Part shown: positions 13,701 through 19,794 of the stretch, one piece after another
Layout: each line of letters starts with the position of its first letter
How positions within the stretch are numbered: the first letter of the stretch is position 1
Source of the DNA: Cocleimonas sp.
GTDB lineage: Bacteria; Pseudomonadota; Gammaproteobacteria; Thiotrichales; Thiotrichaceae
Length of the DNA stretch: 19,794 nt
Direction: 5' to 3'
Assembly: GCA_023146675.1 (NCBI GenBank)
Contig: JAGLBQ010000027.1
Span: 1 to 19,794 of the forward strand
The notes under the pieces: model-generated
Seen by the model: the letters and a program-made list of their open reading frames with translations, nothing else
What the model was told of the DNA's origin: nothing
Databases searched by the model: none
Translations under genes and position numbers: made by a program

Positions 13701-15789
13701 GAAATTAGGTTTTATAGCACGCGCTCGATTTTTAAATAAATATAGCTCTGAGCACCAGATACACGCTATTTTTCATCAACTAAAACATCGTTACACCTTT
13801 AAACCAAGTGTTACTACTATTATTCCAAATTATAATCATGAATCTTATCTTAAAGAGCGGATTGATTCTGTTGTGAAACAGAGTTTTTATGATCAAGAAG
13901 TACTTATTCTTGATGATGCCTCAGTCGATAATAGTTTAACTGTTATTGCTGATTATGAAAATGATCCAAGAATAACCCTTATTAAAAATAAGAAAAGCTC
14001 AGGAAGCCCCTTTAAGCAGTGGCAGAAAGGTATTAAAAAATCAGCAGCAGATTATATTTGGATTGCTGAAAGTGATGATTCCGCTGCTAATAATTTTTTA
14101 GAAAATTTGTTGAGTGCGTTTAATGATAAAAATGTTGTGCTTTCTTATTGCAAAAGTAAAATTATTGATGAAAAAAGTGAGTTAGTTCCAAATGCATTAG
14201 ATCCCTATATGGAAAGGGCACACCCTACTAAATTTAATGCATCTTATGTCATGGATGGCAATAAAGAAGTTGAGCAAAATTTTGCAGTTGCTTGTACCAT
14301 TGTTAATGCAAGCTCTGTCATATTTAAGAAAGATACAATACTAGATTCATTAGATGTGGCAATGAAATTTAAAATGTGTGGAGACTGGCTTATTTACCTA
14401 CAAGCACTGTGTAATGGTAAAATAGCTTATAGCATAGGGACCACTAATTATTTTAGACGGCATCAGACATCTACAGTGCATAAAGTAGAAGGTACAGAGC
14501 TATATTTTAAAGAGCGCTTTAAAATTGCTAAAGAAGTTATTAGAAAGTTTAATATTAGTGAAATAGTTCTTAAAAAAATGTTGACAGAGATTGATTCTGA
14601 ATGGAAGCGGTTTGCTCATATAGATAAAAAGAAGTCTTATGAGGTATTGTTCAATAAAATTGAATTACAAGAAGACTTCGAAAAAAATACTGTTAAACCT
14701 ATGAAAATTGGTTTTTACGTGCATGGATTTATGTTTTCAAAGGGAGGAATTGAGCGTTTAGTCGCAGATTTGGCAAATTATTTATCTAACCGTGGGCATA
14801 AAATTATTATTTATTGCCGTATTTTTAATTCTGATAAACCAATCTATAAGGTTAATAATGATATTGTCGTTATCCCTGTCTTTGATGAGAGCAAAGCAAA
14901 TATAAAATCGTCAACAAAACGCCTGCGAGAAAAATTAAAAGATGAAAAACTTGATGTGTTTATTCCCATGTTATCAGAATGGATTTTTACTCCTGTGATT
15001 GAGGCAGCTAAAGGATTAGGCTTTCCAATTATAGCATCCGAACATAATAATCCTGATGTGATCGAAGCACAATGGTGGAGCCATAAAGAACGAGTAGAAA
15101 TTTTTGAACAAGTTGATATTATTCATCTATTACGTGATGATTATAAATCTTCTTTGCCTGATACCTTACAGAAAAATATTCGAGTGATTCCTAATGGGAG
15201 TTACTTGGGAAATTGGCTAACTGCAAACCATAAAAAAACTTATAAACGTATTATTGCGGTGGGCAGGCTCTCGCCACAAAAACGCTTTGATCGACTCATA
15301 CATGCTTTTGCTCTTGTGGTTAAAGATATTGATAATGAGTGGCAGTTAGATATCTATGGTGATGGTCCTGATAAAAAGAAGCTACACAATATTATCAAGC
15401 ATTATCAGTTAGAAGATCGTATTGTATTGAAAGGAAATAAGGATAATATCGAACGTGAATATTTAAGTAGTGATTTCTTTGTATTACCATCAGAATTTGA
15501 AGGTGATCCTGTGGTGTTAGTTGAGGCGAAAATGTTTGCTTTGCCTTGTATTGGGTATGAAAACTGCTCTGGTACAAATGAAGCAATACATCATGATATT
15601 GATGGATTATTAGTTAAATCAGATGAAAATGGAAAAAGTCTTGCTTATGCAATTATTGAATTAATACATAATGATGTGAAAAGAGAACAATTTTCTTTAG
15701 CTGCAAAAAAAGATGCTAAGCAACTCAGTATGCGTATTGTTGCAAACAAATGGGAAATGCTGTTAAAAGATGTTGTGTGTTTAACATAA
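10705..15789 (+). CDS. Giant fusion: sulfotransferase - coiled coil - FY/NPD repeats - GT4 - GT2 - GT4, 1694 residues
   Basis: Domains in order: (1) sulfotransferase, about 1-250, with VLGMHRSGTSVLAGL (7-21) and 3'-phosphate motif MYRSPMEVAHSL (R133); (2) coiled coil, about 276-420, with 14-residue repeats; (3) four ~38-residue FY..NPD..NP..HY repeats, about 490-650; (4) GT4 glycosyltransferase, about 666-1030, with GGAE near its start, LHVHE, and EDPFPLVCLE (E938/D939, E947); (5) GT2 glycosyltransferase, about 1032-1290, with TTIIPNYNH, ILDDAS and AESDD (E1122-D1125); (6) second GT4, about 1332-1690, with GGIERLVADL, GRLSPQKRF and EGDPVVLVE (E1599, E1607). One chain could add up to three sugars and a sulfate, like a modular glycan polymerase. 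There is no signal peptide or helix, so it is cytoplasmic or membrane-associated. tttgga precedes the ATG. The domain 1/2 border carries an A9 run. Confidence 0.9.
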   Translation: MKECAIVLGMHRSGTSVLAGLVSLFGGYIGSDIMPPTKDNPKGYFENNKIYQLNEKILKENNASWDDFLFSVDDINEENTIKYINQAKEIIKNDLKYIKKTIIKDPRLCILFPIWEKALNQLGVNIKLIFMYRSPMEVAHSLEKRDGIPIEKGLMLWSHYFLQSEYYSRRYERIIVEYDYSFKELSVLLESIACLLEVEVSDEIVLKSRGFYSPSLKHHQVSLDNISNDLPSYLVSLIDLLKINDFSHPNTFDDLKSEFTYSKKYYLYNNTDQEKKIEEKNDKIRKKDIEIEKQYVTIENKNNELDSQRVTIENKNNELDSQRVKIENKNNELKSQRVKIENKNNELESQGVKIEKQNSLLENQSILIEKNNNEFENKYIEIKIESNHELEKQNVKIEDLNNELKNKNKNKQEMLKSISEYKIRIDDLYLYLSNGENIYKDLTSTNSLYNKIYKVIGSTALLQNAKSLTYFGSKKKNSLALERKLICESGLFSEFYYLSRYPDIWKARIDPLDHYCRMGWKEDRRPSSNFDSVVYKKNHPEVVSKNINPLLHYLQSKKHEPVKDNLEKSTKDNHLKFDAEFYLKNNQDVKNKGVNPYKHFTDIGWKEGRDPNAYFSVDFYIKTNPDIKRARVNPFFHYISKGYSENRLPTLPRKIRTIQPPSTAPSILFIGHSGAQGGAEIILLDIIQWYAKNTNYKISIILLSPGILAGQLMRYGNVLTLNSSDELITQESDDFLDFHYDLIYLNTVISGDFSAVYKKKYAKLNIPIVLHVHEMQNIIEMNKKSFEGIVKSVDLFIAASTRVKDDLVTYYAIAPETISVYHSFVQNNATNSSKLSRQVNEARQYFNLSDDDIVIMGSGTVNWRKAPDLFIETLAKIIKQCREKNIIGIWMGAGEDLVDLQEKIDQQGLNDNIRFTGFLTNASELVAAADIFFLSSREDPFPLVCLEAAQYKIPSVCFQQATGMIEFIQDDAGVAIAEIDTDLASCEIVALINDNLRREKLGFIARARFLNKYSSEHQIHAIFHQLKHRYTFKPSVTTIIPNYNHESYLKERIDSVVKQSFYDQEVLILDDASVDNSLTVIADYENDPRITLIKNKKSSGSPFKQWQKGIKKSAADYIWIAESDDSAANNFLENLLSAFNDKNVVLSYCKSKIIDEKSELVPNALDPYMERAHPTKFNASYVMDGNKEVEQNFAVACTIVNASSVIFKKDTILDSLDVAMKFKMCGDWLIYLQALCNGKIAYSIGTTNYFRRHQTSTVHKVEGTELYFKERFKIAKEVIRKFNISEIVLKKMLTEIDSEWKRFAHIDKKKSYEVLFNKIELQEDFEKNTVKPMKIGFYVHGFMFSKGGIERLVADLANYLSNRGHKIIIYCRIFNSDKPIYKVNNDIVVIPVFDESKANIKSSTKRLREKLKDEKLDVFIPMLSEWIFTPVIEAAKGLGFPIIASEHNNPDVIEAQWWSHKERVEIFEQVDIIHLLRDDYKSSLPDTLQKNIRVIPNGSYLGNWLTANHKKTYKRIIAVGRLSPQKRFDRLIHAFALVVKDIDNEWQLDIYGDGPDKKKLHNIIKHYQLEDRIVLKGNKDNIEREYLSSDFFVLPSEFEGDPVVLVEAKMFALPCIGYENCSGTNEAIHHDIDGLLVKSDENGKSLAYAIIELIHNDVKREQFSLAAKKDAKQLSMRIVANKWEMLLKDVVCLT
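11525..11533 (+). other. A9 homopolymer at the sulfotransferase/coiled-coil border
   Basis: Nine A residues follow G11524 within codons Glu-Lys-Lys-Ile (about residues 274-277). In the normal frame reading continues. With eight A the next codon is TAG; with ten A a TGA follows after five codons. Slippage either way would yield a free sulfotransferase domain. It is the longest A run in a coding region that I noticed here. Confidence 0.6.
11590..11841 (+). repeat. 42-bp tandem repeat encoding a 14-residue coiled-coil unit
   Basis: Consecutive 42-bp units start at 11590, 11632, 11674, 11716, 11758 and 11800. They encode VTIENKNNELDSQR and variants (VKIENKNNELKSQR, VKIENKNNELESQG, VKIEKQNSLLENQS, ILIEKNNNEFENKY). 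The first four are nearly identical at DNA level; later ones drift. Fourteen residues equals two heptads, so unit gain or loss would keep both reading frame and coiled-coil register. Confidence 0.9.
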
Positions 15790-15804
15790 GAATAAAGTGT
15801 TATT

Positions 15805-16749
15805 TTGAATAAAATTATTTATTTACATATAGGTATGCCTAAGACAGGGACATCGTCAATACAAGTTTTTTTAGCAAAAAATATAGATGCTTTGTTGGCT
15901 AATGATACTAGTTACCCCGAGCTGGAAAGTTTAAAAATAGCAAAAAAGGGGAGAGTTACTTCTGGTAATATGGGTATTATTTCACGTGCTTTGTTGCCTG
16001 CATTTCATTCTGATTTTCCAGAGAGTGTTGATCGTATTGAGCTATTAGCTAAGCTAGAAAATACGATTCAAACAAGCAAAGCTAAAAAAATCATACTATC
16101 TAGCGAGTTCTTAGCGGTTGTACCTAAAGAAGGCTTGATACAGCTTTATAATATACTAAAAAAATCAAAACATCAGATAAAAATTATTATATACCTCAGA
16201 GCACAAGAACGGTTTATTCAATCTGTCTATGCGCAACGGGTAAAACGACATGGTGAAGTTGAGCCAATCGAAAAATTTATTCAGCAACGTCTTAAAGAAA
16301 ATTCAATTTTAAATTATTACAATTTGTTAAATAAATTTTCAAAAGTATTTGGTAAAAATAACTTAATAATAAGAGTTTATGAAAAAGAACAGTTAATAAA
16401 TAGTAATTTACTAGATGATTTTCTTGATAGTATAGGGTTAAAGGCTGAAAATATATTTAGCACAAATAAAAAATGGGTGAATAAAGCTCTTGGGAAAAAA
16501 ACTATTTTTTTATCTAGAATAATAAATAGATATATGCCATTCCCTATTGCTTTGAGGCTCATTAATTTAATAGAAAGAATTAATATTGATCAATTATCTC
16601 TTGAAAGTGACATTATTAGTTGCAAGCTAAAAAATGAAATAATAACTACCTTTAGTGATTCAAATATTAAGCTTGCAGAAGTATATTTGAATAGAAGTAA
16701 TGGTCTATTGTTTATTAATCAAAAATTAAAAAATAAAGGAAAAGACTGA
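15805..16749 (+). CDS. Sulfotransferase-like protein, 314 residues, TTG start
   Basis: The N-terminus IIYLHIGMPKTGTSSIQVF (residues 4-22) is the PAPS-binding P-loop. IIIYLRAQERFIQSVYAQRV (127-146) is the 3'-phosphate site with R132 and S140. It is the same subtype as the 228-residue protein at 7440-8126. The start is decided by the motif: the first ATG lies inside the P-loop, and the only usable upstream codon before an in-frame TAA (15793) is TTG 15805 (or ATT just before it), so TTG is chosen. The gap from the giant gene is 15 bp, and the stop overlaps the next start by one base (TGATG), so it belongs to the operon. It is cytoplasmic; the acceptor is unknown, most likely a sugar. Confidence 0.84.
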   Translation: MNKIIYLHIGMPKTGTSSIQVFLAKNIDALLANDTSYPELESLKIAKKGRVTSGNMGIISRALLPAFHSDFPESVDRIELLAKLENTIQTSKAKKIILSSEFLAVVPKEGLIQLYNILKKSKHQIKIIIYLRAQERFIQSVYAQRVKRHGEVEPIEKFIQQRLKENSILNYYNLLNKFSKVFGKNNLIIRVYEKEQLINSNLLDDFLDSIGLKAENIFSTNKKWVNKALGKKTIFLSRIINRYMPFPIALRLINLIERINIDQLSLESDIISCKLKNEIITTFSDSNIKLAEVYLNRSNGLLFINQKLKNKGKD

Positions 16750-17942
16750 TGGCAAGAGTAGGTTATATGGCTGATAATTTTGGAGAGTTTTCTGCTTCAA
16801 TGAAGGTTACAGCTGATAATATAATGTGGAAGTCAGGTTCAAATATAGGTAATTTTGCTTTTTGGAATGCAGCACAGTTATTATTTGATGAAGAGGTAGT
16901 ATTATTTCCTTACGGTTCAAAGTCTGATAACTATATAGGAAAGTTAGATTTTATAGTTATTCCAGCGGCTAATTGGTTGAGTGTTGGACAAGATTTTACG
17001 TGGTTAGCAACCTTTATTGAAGAAGTTGATGTTCCCTGTTTGATTTTTGGTTTAGGAGCGCAATCTGAGAGTTTAAAAAGTTTTCCAAAGCTTGAGAATG
17101 GCACATTAGAACTGTTAAAAGCATTATCAAAAAGAACCCCGTATTTGGCAGTTAGAGGAGATTACACAAAAAACTTATGTAAAAGCCTAGGTATTAATAA
17201 TGTTGAGGCATTAGGCTGTCCTTCTATCCTAACCTCATCAAATCAAAAACTAGGGGAAGTAGTTGCAAGTAAGTGGGTAAGAAGTGCTGATAAAATTGCA
17301 GTACATGGGCTTAATTTAAAGCCTAATATTCAATTTGTAGAGCAATACTTATTTAATCTTATGACAGACATAAAGGGTAGTTCCTATATTATTCAAGAGC
17401 CTAGATCTTTTATACGCTTGATGACACAGGAAGGTTTAATAGAAGAAGATAATAAATCATTACAAAAAGCTTATGAATATTTGGTGTTAAAAAATTCCCT
17501 GAAAACGGCTGTAGAAGGCATTAGGAATTATTTACTAGGATCAGATAACTCAAATGCTTCATATGAGGTATTTATAAGAAATCTTCGAGAATATTCATAT
17601 GTGCCATTTTCATTAAACTCATGGTCAAATTATCTATCCTATCATTCTCATGCGGTTGGAACCCGTATACATGGATCTATTATTTCATTAACTGCCGAAA
17701 TCCCATCAATTTGTATACCGCATGATACAAGAACAACAGAATTATGTAATATAATGAAAATTCCAACATTATCCATTATGGGTAAAAATATTATGCCAGA
17801 CTCTGTTGAGTCCTTATTTTCAGAAGTTGCTTTTTGTGGGGAAGAATTTGATGAAAATCGACGCTATTTAGCCGCAAAAAATGCGGACATGATTCAACAA
17901 GCAGGTTTGAAAGTATCATCACATTTGAAGCAGTTTTTATAA
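16749..17942 (+). CDS. Polysaccharide pyruvyl transferase family protein, 397 residues
   Basis: The protein shows the layout of the PS_pyruv_trans family (CsaB, WcaK and relatives): an N-terminal Rossmann-like half with SGSNIGNFAFWNA (about 30-42), DFIVIPAANWL, and FGLGAQSES, and a C-terminal half with YHSHAVGTRIHGSIISL ending in the family hallmark GTRIHG (304-309, R306 and H308). Members move pyruvate from phosphoenolpyruvate to a sugar as a ketal, adding negative charge. Some family members have other roles, so the reaction is inferred. The length of about 400 residues is usual. AAGGA before the ATG, which overlaps the previous stop (TGATG), supports the start and translational coupling. 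It is the last gene of the operon and overlaps the convergent gene by 6 bp. Confidence 0.87.
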   Translation: MARVGYMADNFGEFSASMKVTADNIMWKSGSNIGNFAFWNAAQLLFDEEVVLFPYGSKSDNYIGKLDFIVIPAANWLSVGQDFTWLATFIEEVDVPCLIFGLGAQSESLKSFPKLENGTLELLKALSKRTPYLAVRGDYTKNLCKSLGINNVEALGCPSILTSSNQKLGEVVASKWVRSADKIAVHGLNLKPNIQFVEQYLFNLMTDIKGSSYIIQEPRSFIRLMTQEGLIEEDNKSLQKAYEYLVLKNSLKTAVEGIRNYLLGSDNSNASYEVFIRNLREYSYVPFSLNSWSNYLSYHSHAVGTRIHGSIISLTAEIPSICIPHDTRTTELCNIMKIPTLSIMGKNIMPDSVESLFSEVAFCGEEFDENRRYLAAKNADMIQQAGLKVSSHLKQFL

Positions 17943-19487
17943 TGGTTTATTTCCTCTTGTTTGAAATAGCTTGAAATAGCGAGTCATCATTTCTTCTGGG
18001 CTTATCATTGTCTTTAATGTCAAATACGCATTTTTTCCTAATTTTTCCCGTAAAATTTTATCAGTAGATATAGTCGTAATTAGTTTAGCTAAAGCATTTG
18101 CATCACCTGCCTGATAAAATACCCCCGAATATTGGTCTTTTAGTTGTTCTGAAATTCCATCAACAGGAGTGGTGATAATTGGAAGTCGATAATACATTGC
18201 TTCTTGAATAACTTTTGGATAACTCTCTATTCTTGAAGTGAAAATGCAGGCATCGGCTGCATTATAGTAATCAAATACATGCTGCGTTTTCTTAATAAAT
18301 AAAACCTTAGCAGAGAGTTTCCGAGAAAGTTTTTTTACCCGTTTATGTAAATATTGGCTATAGCTTGTATTAACATCTCCAACTAATACAAAATAACTAT
18401 TCGTAAAAATAGACTCATCCAAAATATCTAACGCATTGATTATATCAATCTGTCCTTTTCGATTAGCAATGCTGCCAACGGTCAAAAACATGAGTTGGTT
18501 TTTCTTAATACCAAGATGTCTTCGTAAATGCTGTGCTGGTTGTTTTATTGTCGGTATTTCACTGCTATCAAAAGCATTTTTAATAACTTGAAAATTATTT
18601 TTTTGCTGATAAGGTTGATATTTATTTAATGTATTGTTTGCTACAAAAACTACATATTGTGCTAATGAAAGTGCGTCAATAATAAAGGGTGAAAAATCAA
18701 ACGATTTACTTTGTACATGATAATTGATAGGTTCACTTTCATGAACGTGAAAAATAGAGGGCTTATTGAGCTGTTTTGCGACAAGGATAAGCCAAAAGGA
18801 AAGAATAGTATTAGCATAAATAGTATCAAAATTATAATTTTCTAAAGTTTGGGCAAAGCTTTTGATAAAGTTTTTAAATTGTATTGCTGAACTGATTTTG
18901 TTTTTATCAAATGTTTTGTAAATTACAACTTTTATGCCTTTAGATTCAAGCTGTTTTCTAAGAACACCATCAACAGGGCTAAATACAGTACTGGATATAA
19001 ACTCAGATTTTTGCATTGCAATGGCAATATCTTTACAAACAATAGGAGCTCCTTCCAGATTTAGATTATGGCTAAAAAAAGCGATCTTTAAGTATTTATT
19101 TTGTTTGTAATGATAAGTAAATTGTTTATTTACTATATTATTATTCTGTTTAGGTTTTTCTATTACAGGGCAGGTAAGTGCACCGTAGGCCTTACCCCCC
19201 TCAAGCAAATAATGTTTGAGAGGGTTGTTAGTTGACAGTAAGTACTCAGGATTTGCAATTTTATAAAATTCGGCACTAAAACATTGGCTTGGATTATGAT
19301 TTTTCAAGATGCCAATTTTCATATAAAATTCTATAGGGCTGAGTCCAGTTTTTGCAATGTCAGGATGGTTTTTTTCATAATAACTAGGGTCAAAAAAAAT
19401 AGAGCGCGAGATCACCCCCTCTTTTCCTAGTGTTTTATTTTTTTTAGCAAAATAAATTAGCTTTTCAATAAGTGAAGTAAAAATCAT
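17937..19487 (-). CDS. GT4-family glycosyltransferase with N-terminal FY/NPD repeats, 516 residues
   Basis: Two ~38-residue repeats come first (about 30-67 and 70-103), reading FDPSYYEKNHPDIAKTGLSP and FSAEFYKIANPEY...NPLKHY, the same type as in the giant fusion. A GT-B family 4 glycosyltransferase follows (about 133-510): IAFFSHNLNLEGAPIV, IFHVHESEP (245-253), GSIANRKGQ (338-346) for donor binding, and ESYPKVIQE (E421-x7-E429) near the nucleotide-sugar site. The repeat-then-GT4 layout and the HVHE motif match residues 490-1030 of the giant protein, so the two are probably related. It should transfer a sugar in the cytoplasm. No clear ribosome-binding site is visible before ATG 19487. Its 3' end overlaps the pyruvyl transferase gene by 6 bp, with no terminator between. 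Confidence 0.87.
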   Translation of the reverse strand: MIFTSLIEKLIYFAKKNKTLGKEGVISRSIFFDPSYYEKNHPDIAKTGLSPIEFYMKIGILKNHNPSQCFSAEFYKIANPEYLLSTNNPLKHYLLEGGKAYGALTCPVIEKPKQNNNIVNKQFTYHYKQNKYLKIAFFSHNLNLEGAPIVCKDIAIAMQKSEFISSTVFSPVDGVLRKQLESKGIKVVIYKTFDKNKISSAIQFKNFIKSFAQTLENYNFDTIYANTILSFWLILVAKQLNKPSIFHVHESEPINYHVQSKSFDFSPFIIDALSLAQYVVFVANNTLNKYQPYQQKNNFQVIKNAFDSSEIPTIKQPAQHLRRHLGIKKNQLMFLTVGSIANRKGQIDIINALDILDESIFTNSYFVLVGDVNTSYSQYLHKRVKKLSRKLSAKVLFIKKTQHVFDYYNAADACIFTSRIESYPKVIQEAMYYRLPIITTPVDGISEQLKDQYSGVFYQAGDANALAKLITTISTDKILREKLGKNAYLTLKTMISPEEMMTRYFKLFQTRGNKPL

Positions 19488-19537
19488 TGTTTAAATATTT
19501 CTACATGAGGGGGTTATTAAATAATTAATATATTCTT

Positions 19538-19794
19538 TCATAGTGAAATCTGGTGTGTCACAGATTTAATCTTTTCTTGAATATAAAGATCAAGCTCTTT
19601 TGCTCGATGTGAAAAAGTATGCTTATCAAGTACAAGTTTTATTCCTTGTTGCACTTTTTGTTTGCGCATAGCTGGTCGAGATAAATAATAATCTATGGAC
19701 TGCTTTAATTCTTCTGGCGTATTGTATACTTGTATAAATTTTCTTAGTTCACCCATGCTTTCAATATTATCGCTTAAAACAAAGGCTCCACAGG
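19538..19794 (-). CDS. C-terminal part of a CgeB-like glycosyltransferase (5' end outside window)
   Basis: The frame is open from the window edge to TGA 19540-19538. In-frame codons upstream of the first ATG (19756) read CGAFVLSDNIES, so that ATG is internal and the gene continues beyond the window. The run CGAFVLSD...VYNTPEELKQSIDYYLSRPAMRKQKVQQG...HTFSHRAKEL is typical of the C-terminal end of group 1 glycosyltransferases of the Glyco_trans_1_2/CgeB type: a Gly-Ala strand, a short helix with YYLSRP, and a final H-T-x-x-x-R helix. It likely forms an operon with the GT4 gene 50 bp downstream. Only about 80 residues are visible, so substrate and full architecture cannot be judged. Confidence 0.8.
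   Translation of the reverse strand, partial: CGAFVLSDNIESMGELRKFIQVYNTPEELKQSIDYYLSRPAMRKQKVQQGIKLVLDKHTFSHRAKELDLYIQEKIKSVTHQISL

Overview
The window is AT-rich (about one third G+C by eye) chromosomal DNA from a Gram-negative bacterium. Evidence for Gram-negative: secreted proteins with Sec signal peptides, a lipoprotein, and a SurA/parvulin-type periplasmic foldase. A gammaproteobacterium is my best guess, from the style of the secreted 544-residue protein and the glycan genes, but no marker gene settles it. There are no rRNA, tRNA, CRISPR, transposase or phage genes.

Region 1 (1-4900, + strand) is a decayed tandem array of secreted proteins. It holds the 3' end of one gene (2-199), a full paralogue (1499-3133), and an unrelated eight-cysteine secreted protein (3868-4725). 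The long spacers (200-1498 and 3134-3867) are themselves duplicated: terminator, a ~430-bp noncoding block and a ~100-bp leader recur in the same order at about 80-85% identity by eye. Small insertions and rearrangements distinguish the copies.

Region 2 (4905-8126, - strand) has two sulfotransferase genes flanking a periplasmic parvulin peptidyl-prolyl isomerase and a small lipoprotein. A perfect 16-bp-stem terminator at 4833-4870 separates it from region 1.

Region 3 (8164-17942, + strand) looks like one tightly packed operon: sulfotransferase, TPR-methyltransferase, GT2 glycosyltransferase, a 1694-residue fusion, a second-type sulfotransferase, and a polysaccharide pyruvyl transferase. The fusion reads sulfotransferase / coiled coil / short repeats / GT4 / GT2 / GT4. 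Gaps run from 28 bp to a 1-bp overlap.

Region 4 (17937-19794, - strand) converges on the operon with a 6-bp overlap. It holds a GT4 enzyme with the same N-terminal short repeats as the giant protein, preceded by the 3' end of a CgeB-like glycosyltransferase that runs off the window.

Together, regions 2-4 encode five sulfotransferase-type domains of at least three subtypes, six glycosyltransferase domains, a methyltransferase and a pyruvyl transferase. This points to an anionic, sulfated and probably pyruvylated and methylated surface glycan. No flippase, polymerase, ABC exporter or PAPS-synthesis gene is visible, so export and sulfate activation must lie elsewhere. A working inference is that this glycan decorates or accompanies secreted surface proteins such as those in region 1, with the foldase and lipoprotein helping in the periplasm. 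The most unusual single object is the 1694-residue fusion. An A9 run sits exactly where its sulfotransferase domain ends, and a one-base slip in either direction would stop translation at once or within five codons.
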